A stretch of DNA of 64,000 nucleotides from Lentzea tibetensis (GTDB taxonomy: Bacteria; Actinomycetota; Actinomycetes; Mycobacteriales; Pseudonocardiaceae). Below the pieces are notes generated by a model, which saw only the letters and a program-made list of their open reading frames with translations, ran no database searches and was not told where the DNA came from. The DNA is taken from contig NZ_VOBR01000005.1 in the NCBI RefSeq assembly GCF_007845675.1, positions 186,001-250,000 of the forward strand, written 5' to 3'. Position 1 is the first letter of the stretch. Each line of letters starts with the position of its first letter. A program made the translations under genes and the position numbers. Below, one piece after another: positions 26,685 through 34,909 of the stretch.

Positions 26685-29468
26685 CTACTCGGGTTGTGAC
26701 GCCCCTGTGGCGGGGTTGTGGGCCAGCGCGGCCGTCGCCCGCTCCGCTTCTCGCCGGTACTCGATCTGCCCGGCCAGCGCCAGCGCGGTCTCGTGATGGC
26801 GCCGCGCCGCCGGATCGCCGAGTGCGGCGAGCACGGAGCCCAGCGCGTTGTGCGCCTCGGCCAGGTGGTCGAGCACCCGGCCGGTGCCGAGCGCCTCGAC
26901 CGCGTGCCGCGCGTGCGACTCGGCTTCGGCGGCACGACCGGCCAGCCGCAGCCCGTCGGCCAGCTCGATCGCGCCCCGGACCGCGTAGTGGACGTTGCCC
27001 AGCTCCTCGGCGAGCGCCAGCCCCGCGCGCAACGACACGAGCGCCTCGGCGTGCCTGCCGAGCAGGCTGAGCGCGGTGCCGAGCGTGGTCAGGTTCGACG
27101 CCTCCTCGTTGCGCTCCCCGATCTCCCTGCTGCGCACGAGCGCCTTCTCCAGGTGGTCGCGGGCCTGGTCGAGCTCCCCCAGCTCGACGAGCGTCCGGCC
27201 GATGTTGGCGAGGCAGATCGCGGACACCCGGTAGTCCTGCTCGCGTTGCGCGACCTCCAGCGCCGTCTGGTGGCACTCCAGCGCCGCCCGGTGATCGCCG
27301 AGCCGGTGGTGCAGCAGGCCCTCGACCGCGAGGGTCGACGCCTCACCGAACGCCCGCGCCCGCGTGGCGTGCTCGAGTCCCGCGCGGTAGCGGCACGCCA
27401 TGTAGTTCGTCAGCGCGAGCTGGTGCAGGCTCAGCCACTCCTGCCGCGGGTCGCCGAGCTCGCGCGCGCTGGCGGCCGAGATCTCCTGCGTGCGCAGCAA
27501 GTCGTCGACGTGGTGGGTGATCATCAGGTAGTGCCCGATGTCGCGGGACAGCCCGCAGGCGTGCGCGTGCAGTCCCTGTGCGGCCGCGTGCTCGACCAGC
27601 ACCACGAGGTTGTCGTGCTCGGCGGCGTACCAGGTGAGCGCGGAGTCGTTGCCGGACAACGGCGGTACGTCCGCGGGCTCCTCCAGCGGCGGGAGCTCGA
27701 CGCGCCGCCGCCCCGGCTGGAGCAGGTCGGCCGCGTGGTCGGCGACGCTCAGGTAGTAGTCGAGCAGCCCGCGGGTGGCGGTCCTGCCGACGAGCGTCAG
27801 CGCGTACTGCCGCACCAGGTCGTGGAACTCGTAGCGGCCGCGGGTCTTCTGCTCGAGCAGGTGGTCGTCGAGCAGGTCCTCCAGCAGCTCGCGCGCATCG
27901 GAACGGGAGACGCCCACCATCGCGGCGGCGGCCCACGCGTCGAAGTCCTTGCCGGGATGCCCGCCCAGCTCGCGGAACACCCGCTGCCGCTCGGGCTCCA
28001 GGTGCTCGTAGGAGAGCGCGAAGACCGCGCCGAGGCCGGATAATCGCGCCTGCTGGGTCCGCAGCACGTCGAGCAGGTCCTCGGCGATCCACTGCGGACG
28101 GTGCCGCAGACGGGCCGCGGCGAGCCTGATCGCGAGCGGGAGGCCACCGCACAGCTCGACGATCTCCAGCACCGCGGCGCGCTCGCCCGGTGGACGGTCG
28201 CCGGCGACGGCGGTGAACAACGCCACCGCGTCCGGGGCGGGCAGCACGTCCAGCGACAACGGCGTCGCACCGTCGAGCCCGACCATCCGGCGCCTGCTCG
28301 TCACCAGGACCAGGCAGTCCGGCGCGCCGGGGATGAGCGGCCGCACCTGGTCCTCGTCGGCCGCGTTGTCCAGCACGACCACCGCGCGCCGGTCCGCCAG
28401 CGCGGTGCGCCACATCAGCTCGCGCTGGTACGCCTCGACCGGGACGCGGTCGGCGGGCACCCCGAGCGAGCCGAGCAACGCGGCCAGCGCGCCGGAGGGG
28501 TCGAGCGGCGCGCGACCGGGTGTGAAGCCGTGCAGGTCGAGGTACAGCTGCGCGTCGGGATATCGGTCCGCGAGCCGGTGCGCGGCGTGGATCGCCAGCG
28601 CGCTCTTGCCGACGCCACCCATGCCGTCGATCGCCCACACGGCCGTGCCACCCGACGGCGGCGCGGTCAGCGAGGCGAGGTCGGACTGGCGGCCGGTGAA
28701 GTCCGGGACGGCGAACGGCAACGTGCTGGCGCCGCGCGGAGGTTCCGGGGCCGGTGCGCGCGGAGCGTCCGCGGCCGGTGCGCCGCGGAGGATCTGCTCG
28801 TGCGCGGACCGCAGCTCCTCGCCGGGGTCGAGGCCGAGCTCGTCGGCGAGCAGCCTGCGCGTGCGGTCGAACCGCTGGAGCGCCTCGGCCTGCTGCCCGC
28901 ACAGGTGCAGTGCCCGCATGGTGAGCGCGACCAGCTTCTCCCGCAGCGGGTGGTCGGCCGCCAGCGCGGTCAGCTCGCCGAGCACCTCGCGGTGCTGGCC
29001 GCGCCCCAGCTCGGTGTCGGCCCACTCCTCGACGGCGGCGAGCATCTCCTCGACCAGCGCCGTGCGGAACCGCGCGAGCACGTCCGTGCCGGTCACGCCG
29101 GCCAGCGGGTCGCCGCGCCACAGCGCCAGCGCCTCCCGGTGCTCGCGCGCACGCACGTGTCTTCGGAATCGATGCAGGTCGACGTCGTCACGGGCGACGT
29201 CGAGGGTGTACCCGGCGGCCGTCCGAGCGATCGTGATGCCGCTCGGCGCCAGCACCTTGCGCAGCCGGTAGACGTACCCGTGCACGAGGCCGCGGGCGTC
29301 GCGAGGAGTGTCGTCGTCCCAGAGGCAGTCGATCAGCCGGTCGAGCGGAACGGCCTCGCCCGCCTCGAGCGCGAGTACGCCTAGAACGCACCGCTGCTGC
29401 GGCGCTCCGATGGAAAGTCGCTCCCCGTCCAGCCAGACCTCGACGGACCCCAGCACCCCGACCCGCAC
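26685..29468 (-). CDS. SARP/AfsR-type regulator with NB-ARC and TPR repeats
   Basis: A 927-residue regulator with a GTG start at 29468 (MRVGVLGSVEVWLDGERL). Order: winged-helix DNA-binding domain (about 1-90), bacterial transcriptional activation domain (about 95-235), Pro-rich linker, NB-ARC ATPase (about 260-560; P-loop GMGGVGKS, then VVVLDNAAD and LVLVTSR), and C-terminal TPR repeats (about 600-915). This is the full AfsR-like architecture. SARPs bind heptameric direct repeats spaced 11 bp; such repeats (GTCCAGA) occur 33 bp upstream of this gene's own start, in the gap shared with the divergent lysozyme-propeller gene, and again upstream of the M15-propeller gene. It is therefore the likely regulator of these secreted wall-active proteins. 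Confidence 0.92.
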   Translation of the reverse strand: MRVGVLGSVEVWLDGERLSIGAPQQRCVLGVLALEAGEAVPLDRLIDCLWDDDTPRDARGLVHGYVYRLRKVLAPSGITIARTAAGYTLDVARDDVDLHRFRRHVRAREHREALALWRGDPLAGVTGTDVLARFRTALVEEMLAAVEEWADTELGRGQHREVLGELTALAADHPLREKLVALTMRALHLCGQQAEALQRFDRTRRLLADELGLDPGEELRSAHEQILRGAPAADAPRAPAPEPPRGASTLPFAVPDFTGRQSDLASLTAPPSGGTAVWAIDGMGGVGKSALAIHAAHRLADRYPDAQLYLDLHGFTPGRAPLDPSGALAALLGSLGVPADRVPVEAYQRELMWRTALADRRAVVVLDNAADEDQVRPLIPGAPDCLVLVTSRRRMVGLDGATPLSLDVLPAPDAVALFTAVAGDRPPGERAAVLEIVELCGGLPLAIRLAAARLRHRPQWIAEDLLDVLRTQQARLSGLGAVFALSYEHLEPERQRVFRELGGHPGKDFDAWAAAAMVGVSRSDARELLEDLLDDHLLEQKTRGRYEFHDLVRQYALTLVGRTATRGLLDYYLSVADHAADLLQPGRRRVELPPLEEPADVPPLSGNDSALTWYAAEHDNLVVLVEHAAAQGLHAHACGLSRDIGHYLMITHHVDDLLRTQEISAASARELGDPRQEWLSLHQLALTNYMACRYRAGLEHATRARAFGEASTLAVEGLLHHRLGDHRAALECHQTALEVAQREQDYRVSAICLANIGRTLVELGELDQARDHLEKALVRSREIGERNEEASNLTTLGTALSLLGRHAEALVSLRAGLALAEELGNVHYAVRGAIELADGLRLAGRAAEAESHARHAVEALGTGRVLDHLAEAHNALGSVLAALGDPAARRHHETALALAGQIEYRREAERATAALAHNPATGASQPE

Positions 29469-29500
29469 CGGCGCAGCATAGACGGGCCGCTGATCACGGC

Positions 29501-29518
29501 GTCCAGAATTCGTCCAGA
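29501..29518 (+). promoter_or_regulatory. Candidate SARP operator: GTCCAGA direct repeat, 11-bp spacing
   Basis: Two identical heptamers GTCCAGA begin at 29501 and 29512, exactly 11 bp apart with a four-base spacer. They lie in the 108-bp gap between the SARP gene and the divergent lysozyme-propeller gene; GACAAT (29539-29544) is a possible -10 for the latter. The same heptamer recurs in the operator before the M15-propeller gene. Binding is inferred from spacing and context. Confidence 0.65.
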
Positions 29519-29576
29519 ATCAGACGTTCGCCGCTGGGGACAATCGGCGGTCGACTGCGACATCTGGGGGTATTCG

Positions 29577-30815
29577 GTGAAGAGACTCGTGCTCGCGCTC
29601 CTGACGCTGGCCGGGCTGGTGGTGTGGCCGCAGGCGGCCGGCGCCGATGAGTACGGCGCACCGGTGTGCGCCGAGTACGGCTACAGCGCGGGGTTCCGGG
29701 ACGACGCGCTGGTCAAGGCGATCGCGATCGGCATGGCCGAGTCGCACTGCAAGACGTGGGAGAGAGGCCCGAACCCGGACGACCAGGGCCTGTGGCAGGT
29801 CAGGGCGTACCCGGAGCGGGTGGCGAAGTACGGCGACCTGCTCGTCGCCTCCAACAACGCGCGGGCCGCGTACGACCTGTCCGCGCAGGGCACGAACTGG
29901 CAGTCGAACTGGGCCGCGTCCAACTGCGAGGACCGCGGCAACCCCCGTTGCTACGCGTACTGGATGGCGACCGCGCAGGACGCCGCTCAGCGGTACCGCA
30001 ACGACACCGCGCAGAGCGCGGTCTCGATGCGCGACGGGCACCAGGAGGTGTTCACGCGTGGCGCGGACGGCCAGGTGTGGCACAAGTGGTGGTACGGCGG
30101 CGCCTGGTCGGGCTGGGACTCGCTCGGCGGTGGCCAGGTGAGCTCTCCCCCGGCCGCGGTCTCCATGCACGACAACCACATCGAGCTGTTCGCCCGCGGT
30201 AATGGCGGTGACGTGCTCCACCGGTTCTGGTACGGCCAGGGGTGGTCGCCGTGGTACAGCCTCGGCGGCAGCATCACCGGCACGCCGTCCGTCGTGTCGA
30301 TGCGACCGGGCCACCTGGAGATCTTCGCGCGCGGCACGGACAACCAGATCTGGCACAAGTGGTGGTACGGCAGCACTTGGAGCGAGTGGGCGCCGATGGG
30401 CGGCGGCACCGTCGGCTCCACGCCCTCGGCGGTGTCGATGACCGACGGGCACATCGAGCTGTTCGTCCGCGGTCCCGGCGGTGACCTCCTGCACCGGTTC
30501 TACTACGGCAACGGCTGGTCGCCCTACTACAGCCTCGGCGGCGGCATCACCGGTGCTCCAGCGGCGGTCTCCATGTACAACGGCCACCTCGAGGTGTTCG
30601 CCCGCGGCACGGACAGCAACCTCTACCACCGGTACTGGTACGGCCAGGGCTGGAGCGAGTGGAGCGGCATGGGCGGCGGCACCATCGCCTCGTCCCCGTC
30701 GGTGCTCTCGATGAAGCCGAACCACCTGGAGCTGTTCGCCCGCGGCCACGACAACTCCGTCCTGCACCGGTTCTACTACGGCGCCGGGTGGAGCGACTGG
30801 TCGGGCATCGGCTGA
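29577..30815 (+). CDS. Secreted lysozyme-like protein with six-bladed PLL-type lectin propeller
   Basis: A 412-residue secreted protein, GTG start, with a signal peptide (MKRLVLALLTLAGLVVWPQAAGA). Residues about 25-140 resemble the lysozyme/transglycosylase fold, with a probable catalytic Glu in IGMAESHC and the DQGLWQV signature, plus cysteines able to pair. From about residue 147 to the end there are six blades of about 46 residues; most carry SM--xH-E-F-RG, an HR or HK segment and a WY-x-W-S strand, as in PLL-family fucose-binding lectin propellers. Cleavage of peptidoglycan guided by glycan binding is the likely role, but substrate is unproven. The propeller is nearly identical to that of the M15-like protein at 31893-33287 on the opposite strand. 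Confidence 0.82.
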   Translation: MKRLVLALLTLAGLVVWPQAAGADEYGAPVCAEYGYSAGFRDDALVKAIAIGMAESHCKTWERGPNPDDQGLWQVRAYPERVAKYGDLLVASNNARAAYDLSAQGTNWQSNWAASNCEDRGNPRCYAYWMATAQDAAQRYRNDTAQSAVSMRDGHQEVFTRGADGQVWHKWWYGGAWSGWDSLGGGQVSSPPAAVSMHDNHIELFARGNGGDVLHRFWYGQGWSPWYSLGGSITGTPSVVSMRPGHLEIFARGTDNQIWHKWWYGSTWSEWAPMGGGTVGSTPSAVSMTDGHIELFVRGPGGDLLHRFYYGNGWSPYYSLGGGITGAPAAVSMYNGHLEVFARGTDSNLYHRYWYGQGWSEWSGMGGGTIASSPSVLSMKPNHLELFARGHDNSVLHRFYYGAGWSDWSGIG

Positions 30816-30817
30816 GC

Positions 30818-31831
30818 TCATCTCAGGGTTCCCGTGCTCTGCCACAACCGGTAGCTCCACAGCGACTCCGGGAACGACCCGGTCTTCGCGACGGAGAAGA
30901 CGGCCGTCACCTCGTTCGGTGACGGCAGCGTGCCGTACACGGTGCGCAGGAGTCCGGGGTTGTGGTTGCGCGGGAACCCTGAGAGTGCCGAGGTGATGAA
31001 CCCTTCCGAGGTCCACCGGCCGGTGCCGCCCCACACGCTCGCGCCGTCGATGCTGACGACCTCGACGCGCGCCGAGATGTACGAAGGTTCGTCCGCGGGG
31101 TAGGGCGCGGCCTCGCGGATCGCGTAGAACCGGTCGCGGCTCGGGTCGTAGGCGACGTCGAAGTTGTGCAGGACGTCGCCGCCCAGCCCCTCGTTCGTGA
31201 TGCGCACCGGATCGCCGACCACCGGCCTGCTCATGTCACCGACGTTGACGTACCGGAAGTAGGACTCGGTGGTGGGCCCGCCCTGGCTGTAGAACAGCAT
31301 CAGCTCGCCGGTCGCCGGGTTGATCGTGGTCGCGCTGGGCTGCCCCACGCCCCACATGTCCGGGCCGAACGGCGTGGTGACGATCGGCTCTGGGTGCTTC
31401 ACCCACGGGCCGCCGAGGCTGTTCGCGAACGCCACGCCGATCTGGTTGTTCGTGTTCGCGTGGTCCGTGCCGAGGAAGAACATCACGTACCGGTAGTCCG
31501 TCTGTCCATATCGGACGTTCGCGGCGATCACGGTCGGGTCGCAGGTGTGCGTGGAGTCCCAGCCGGACGCGCCGGGCCGCAGCACGCTGCGGTCCTCGCG
31601 GGGCACGCCGAGCCGGGTGAAGTACACGTGGTCGGTGATCACGCCGGGTGTGTCGTTGTGGCACGTGTACACGTAGTTCTGGCCGCCTTCGGTGATCGCC
31701 GCCGGCGCGTAGGCGTACATCTGCGGCCTGCTCGGCGCGTACGTCTGCCGTGCGGGCCCCCAGGTGACCGCGGCTGAAGCCGGTGCGGTCGTCAGCAGGA
31801 CGAGTGACATCGCCAGAACCTTGCCGCGCAT
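30818..31831 (-). CDS. Secreted GH43-like beta-propeller protein
   Basis: A 337-residue protein with a signal peptide (MRGKVLAMSLVLLTTAPASA). The mature part has the repeating strand pattern of a five-bladed glycoside-hydrolase propeller (GH43/GH117-like): THTCDPTVI near residue 95, MFFLGTD, GVAFANSLGGPW (the 'sample-type' segment often seen in GH43), QPSAT and LMLFYSQG. The family assignment rests on fold-like pattern; I could not place the catalytic triad with certainty, so it may be a non-catalytic relative. Its stop lies two bases from that of the convergent lysozyme-propeller gene. It is transcribed in the same direction as the M15-propeller gene, with a hairpin between them. Confidence 0.6.
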   Translation of the reverse strand: MRGKVLAMSLVLLTTAPASAAVTWGPARQTYAPSRPQMYAYAPAAITEGGQNYVYTCHNDTPGVITDHVYFTRLGVPREDRSVLRPGASGWDSTHTCDPTVIAANVRYGQTDYRYVMFFLGTDHANTNNQIGVAFANSLGGPWVKHPEPIVTTPFGPDMWGVGQPSATTINPATGELMLFYSQGGPTTESYFRYVNVGDMSRPVVGDPVRITNEGLGGDVLHNFDVAYDPSRDRFYAIREAAPYPADEPSYISARVEVVSIDGASVWGGTGRWTSEGFITSALSGFPRNHNPGLLRTVYGTLPSPNEVTAVFSVAKTGSFPESLWSYRLWQSTGTLR

Positions 31832-31853
31832 GACTTTCCCCCATCGATGCAGA

Positions 31854-31879
31854 GCCGCCCGGTCGGGTGACCGGGCGGC
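31854..31879 (-). terminator. GC hairpin between M15-propeller and GH43-like genes
   Basis: A perfect 11-bp stem (31854-31864 with 31869-31879) around a four-base loop, placed 13 bases after the stop of the minus-strand M15-propeller gene and before the start of the next minus-strand gene. No T-run follows. It probably terminates or attenuates the upstream transcript. Confidence 0.65.
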
Positions 31880-31892
31880 CCTGATGATCAGA

Positions 31893-33287
31893 TCAGACAG
31901 AGCCCATGCCGTACCAGGGACTCCACTGACCGCCGTCGTAGTAGTACTTGTGGTACATCACGTTGTCAGTCCCCCTGGCGAACAGCTCCAGCTGGTTCGG
32001 GCGCATCGTCAGGACGGACGGACTGTCCTTGAGCGATCCTCCCAGCGACCCCCAGCCGCTCCACCCGTTGCCGTACCAGAAGTTGTGCCAGATCGCGTTG
32101 TCGTTGCCCCTGGCGAACACCTCCAGGTGACCGTTGTACATGGAGACCGCGGACGGGCTGCCCTGAATCGAGCCGCCGAGGCTGTGGTACGGCGACCACC
32201 CGTTGCCGTAGTAGAACCGGTGCAGCAGGTCACCGCCGGGACCGCGGACGAACAGCTCCAGGTGGCCGTCGGTCATCGACGCCACGGACGGCGACGAGGT
32301 CACCGAACCGCCGCCCATCGGCGCCCACTCGCTCCAGGTGCTGCCGTACCACCACTTGTGCCAGATCTGGTTGTCCGTGCCGCGGGCGAACACCTCGAGG
32401 TGACCGGGCCGCATCGAGACCACCGACGGCGTGCCGACGATGTTGCCGCCCAGGCTGTACCAGTCCGACCAGCCGTTGCCGTAGTAGAACCGGTGGAGCA
32501 CGTCACCGCCGGGACCGCGGGCGAACAGCTCGATGTGGTTGTCGTGCATGGAGACCGCGGCCGGAGCCGAGGACACCGCGCCGCCGCCCATGGGCGCCCA
32601 GTCGCTCCAGGTGGTGCCGTACCACCACTTGTGCCACACCTGGCCGTCTCCGCCGCGGGTGAACACCTCCTGGTGCCCGTCGCGCATCGACACGGCCGCC
32701 GGGGTCCCCTCGACCGAGACGTTGCCGCCGCTCCACCAGCTCGTCTGCTTGAGCGCGCCCGGCCAGCTGAAGCTGATGTGGACGTGGTCCTGGTGCGGGC
32801 TGTCGCCGCTGTACGGCTGCCAGCCGGAACCCGGCCGGTAGGCCTCCCAGATCCGGTTGTTCCAGATCACGTACATGACGCCGAGGCGGCGGGCCATGGC
32901 ATGGCCGTTGCCGTACTGGTCGGTGGCGAGCAGCCAGCCGAGGAAGTCCTCAGCCTTGGCCCGGTCGTTCCCGTCGAAGTAGTTGAAGTGGTAGTCGAGC
33001 GCACGGCCCTCGTGGTGCTCGCTGACCGTGCCGTTGCAGTTCCGGCTGATCCCCGACGTGTGGTTGCCGTACGTCGCGTTCAGCAGGTCCCGGACACCGA
33101 TCGGCCCCGGCTTCGCGCTCCCCTCGCAGTTCTTCTGCCCGTCGTACTGGGCGTAGGCGTCGATCGACGGACCGAAGTCCGGTGTGGGCGGCGCGGCCTG
33201 CGCGGCACCCACCGGCGTCAGCACGACCAGGCCGAGCGCCATGGTGGCGGCCCCGGTCCAGCTGATCACCCTCTGAAGAAAGGACAT
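31893..33287 (-). CDS. Secreted M15-like (LAS-type) peptidase fused to six-bladed PLL-type propeller
   Basis: A 464-residue secreted protein; the ATG at 33287 (MSFLQRVISW) is preceded by a GGGAGC ribosome site and opens a signal peptide ending near AAQAA. Residues about 35-185 match the actinobacterial D-Ala-D-Ala carboxypeptidase-like/LAS fold: the zinc-site motifs SEHHEGRALDY (H-x3-G-x-A-x-D type) and HQDHVHISFSW (HxH) are intact, with the conserved RRLGVMYVIWNNRIWEAY segment between. Residues about 197-464 form six propeller blades nearly identical to those of the lysozyme-like protein at 29577-30815. A peptidoglycan-peptide hydrolase targeted by a lectin propeller is the likely function. 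SARP-type repeats lie 48 bases upstream of the start. Confidence 0.85.
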   Translation of the reverse strand: MSFLQRVISWTGAATMALGLVVLTPVGAAQAAPPTPDFGPSIDAYAQYDGQKNCEGSAKPGPIGVRDLLNATYGNHTSGISRNCNGTVSEHHEGRALDYHFNYFDGNDRAKAEDFLGWLLATDQYGNGHAMARRLGVMYVIWNNRIWEAYRPGSGWQPYSGDSPHQDHVHISFSWPGALKQTSWWSGGNVSVEGTPAAVSMRDGHQEVFTRGGDGQVWHKWWYGTTWSDWAPMGGGAVSSAPAAVSMHDNHIELFARGPGGDVLHRFYYGNGWSDWYSLGGNIVGTPSVVSMRPGHLEVFARGTDNQIWHKWWYGSTWSEWAPMGGGSVTSSPSVASMTDGHLELFVRGPGGDLLHRFYYGNGWSPYHSLGGSIQGSPSAVSMYNGHLEVFARGNDNAIWHNFWYGNGWSGWGSLGGSLKDSPSVLTMRPNQLELFARGTDNVMYHKYYYDGGQWSPWYGMGSV

Positions 33288-33334
33288 CGTCCCCAGCTCC
33301 CTTCTTGTTGTCGAAGGGAATGCTGGTGACCCCG

Positions 33335-33363
33335 TCTGGATCTGAGTTGGACGAAATCTGGAC
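33335..33363 (-). promoter_or_regulatory. Candidate SARP operator: three heptamers at 11-bp spacing
   Basis: Read on the minus strand, heptamers GTCCAGA, GTCCAAC and ATCCAGA follow one another at exactly 11-bp intervals (plus-strand positions 33357-33363, 33346-33352, 33335-33341). CAGCAT, about eight bases further downstream, is a possible -10, and the M15-propeller gene starts 48 bases from the last heptamer. The first heptamer is identical to both repeats in front of the lysozyme-propeller gene. Confidence 0.68.
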
Positions 33364-33373
33364 GGCCGCCCGG

Positions 33374-34909
33374 CTACTCCTCCGTCGCCCGCGCGGCCCG
33401 GCACGCGAGGTGCACGGCCAGCCGCTCGTCGGGGTTGAGCAACGAGACCCCGAGCAGCTGCTCGGCCCGGCTGATCCGCTGCGACACGGTGTTGCGGTGC
33501 ACCCCGAGCCGCGCGGCGGCGGCCGACGTCACGGACTCCTCGTCGAGGTACACGGCCAGCGTCCGGAGCAGCTGCCCGTCCTCGACACCGGTCAGCGGGT
33601 CCAGCAGCCGGGTCGCCTGGTCGACCAGCGCGGGCGTCTCGGCGGCCATCGACAGCAGCCGCCGCACGCCGAGCTCGTCGATGTGCACGACCTTCGACGG
33701 GCCTGCCATCGCGGCCGCTTCTCTCGCCTCGCCGAGTGATCTGGCGATCCCGCGCGCACCGGGGTGCGGCCTGCCGACGCCGGCGACGAGCGCGCACGAG
33801 GCCACGGCCTGCTGGAGCCGCATGGTGATCTCGCGGTGCTGCGACTGCGGCGGCTCGGCGTCGTTGGTGAGCCAGAACGACCAGCCCTCCGCACCCTCGA
33901 CGACCTGGCCGTGCAGGCCGCGCCGCGCGAGGCTGGCGCGCAGGCGTTCGGTGCGCGAGGGGTCCAGCGCCATGCGGTGGTCCGGTGTCTGCGGCACCGC
34001 GTAGACACCGGTGTGCCAGCCGTCGAGCCGCCAGCCCGCGAGCACGGCCTGCTGCACCAGCTGCGGCGGCACGTCGTCGCCGCACGCCAGCAGCTCGGCG
34101 AGCAGCGACCCCCGTGAACGCGCCCGGCGTTCGACGTCGAGCCGTTCCTCGGCGACCCACTTGCCGAGCGCCCACGACGCGACCTGGCTGATCTGCATGA
34201 CCGTGTCGACCCAGCGCTTGCCGCCGGACCGCAGGTGCGACACCAGCCACAGCCGCACGTGCCCGGTCCGGTCGCTCTCCACCGGGACGGCGACCGCGGT
34301 GCCGTCCGCGACCTCCACGACGGCCGGGACGCTGGAGGCGAGCACGGACTCCGGCAGCCCGAGCGGCGTGGTGCCCTCGATCGCGGTGCCGTCCGCGCTC
34401 ACGAGTGCCGTGACGACGCCGAGCTCCTCGTCGAGTATCGGCAGCACGGTCCGCGGATCGGCCTTGCCCCGGCGCATGCGCGCGGTCACCGCGTTCAGCA
34501 GCCGCGCCGCCGAGACGTCCGGCCGCCGCACGGCCGTGCGCAGCCCGTCCGCGACGAGCAGCGGGTCGGCCGCCTGCGTCTGCACCAGCGGCACGCCCAG
34601 CCGGTTCGCGAACGACAGCGTCGCGGCCGAAGGTGGTTGGTACGAACCGGAAGTCGGCCGCACGAGCACGACCGCGCGCACGTCCGCGCTGTACGCCCGG
34701 CGCAGCGCGACCTCGACGAGGTAGGGCGCGTGCCCGGTGAGGATCACCAGATCACCCGCGGCGCACGCCTCGACGGCGCCGATGTCCGCGGCCAGCCGGA
34801 CGTCCAGCACCTCGGTGTCCAGCCCGCGGGCGCCCGCGAGCACCTGCCCGTCCAGCGCCCCGACCCCGAGCAGGTCGCGGACCGTCAGCGAGTCGCCGTC
34901 CGAGATCAC
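33374..34909 (-). CDS. PucR-family transcriptional regulator
   Basis: A 511-residue regulator. The GTG at 34909 is chosen because it overlaps the stop of the upstream DUF917 gene in a GTGA arrangement. Residues about 1-130 match the PucR N-terminal sensory domain, a GGDEF-like/middle region follows, and the C-terminus (about 450-511) holds the PucR helix-turn-helix with VTSAAAARLGVHRNTVSQRI. PucR regulators usually respond to purine or hydantoin-type catabolites. As last gene of the permease/hydantoinase/DUF917 operon it most likely controls that operon; the inducer is not evident. Confidence 0.9.
   Translation of the reverse strand: MISDGDSLTVRDLLGVGALDGQVLAGARGLDTEVLDVRLAADIGAVEACAAGDLVILTGHAPYLVEVALRRAYSADVRAVVLVRPTSGSYQPPSAATLSFANRLGVPLVQTQAADPLLVADGLRTAVRRPDVSAARLLNAVTARMRRGKADPRTVLPILDEELGVVTALVSADGTAIEGTTPLGLPESVLASSVPAVVEVADGTAVAVPVESDRTGHVRLWLVSHLRSGGKRWVDTVMQISQVASWALGKWVAEERLDVERRARSRGSLLAELLACGDDVPPQLVQQAVLAGWRLDGWHTGVYAVPQTPDHRMALDPSRTERLRASLARRGLHGQVVEGAEGWSFWLTNDAEPPQSQHREITMRLQQAVASCALVAGVGRPHPGARGIARSLGEAREAAAMAGPSKVVHIDELGVRRLLSMAAETPALVDQATRLLDPLTGVEDGQLLRTLAVYLDEESVTSAAAARLGVHRNTVSQRISRAEQLLGVSLLNPDERLAVHLACRAARATEE

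Larger units (their letters stand above)
30018..32700. repeat. Long inverted repeat: two copies of the propeller-coding region
   Basis: The propeller-coding segments at about 30018-30812 (plus strand) and about 31896-32700 (minus strand) encode closely matching six-blade domains and share long stretches of near-identical DNA. They face each other and enclose the GH43-like gene (30818-31831). Each copy is itself built of six internal repeats of about 138 bp. Start and end given here are the outer limits of the pair. Confidence 0.75.

Noticed and set aside
28101-29384. Plus-strand frames opposite the second SARP gene
   Set aside because: Opposite a protein with complete SARP and NB-ARC motifs; no domains of their own.
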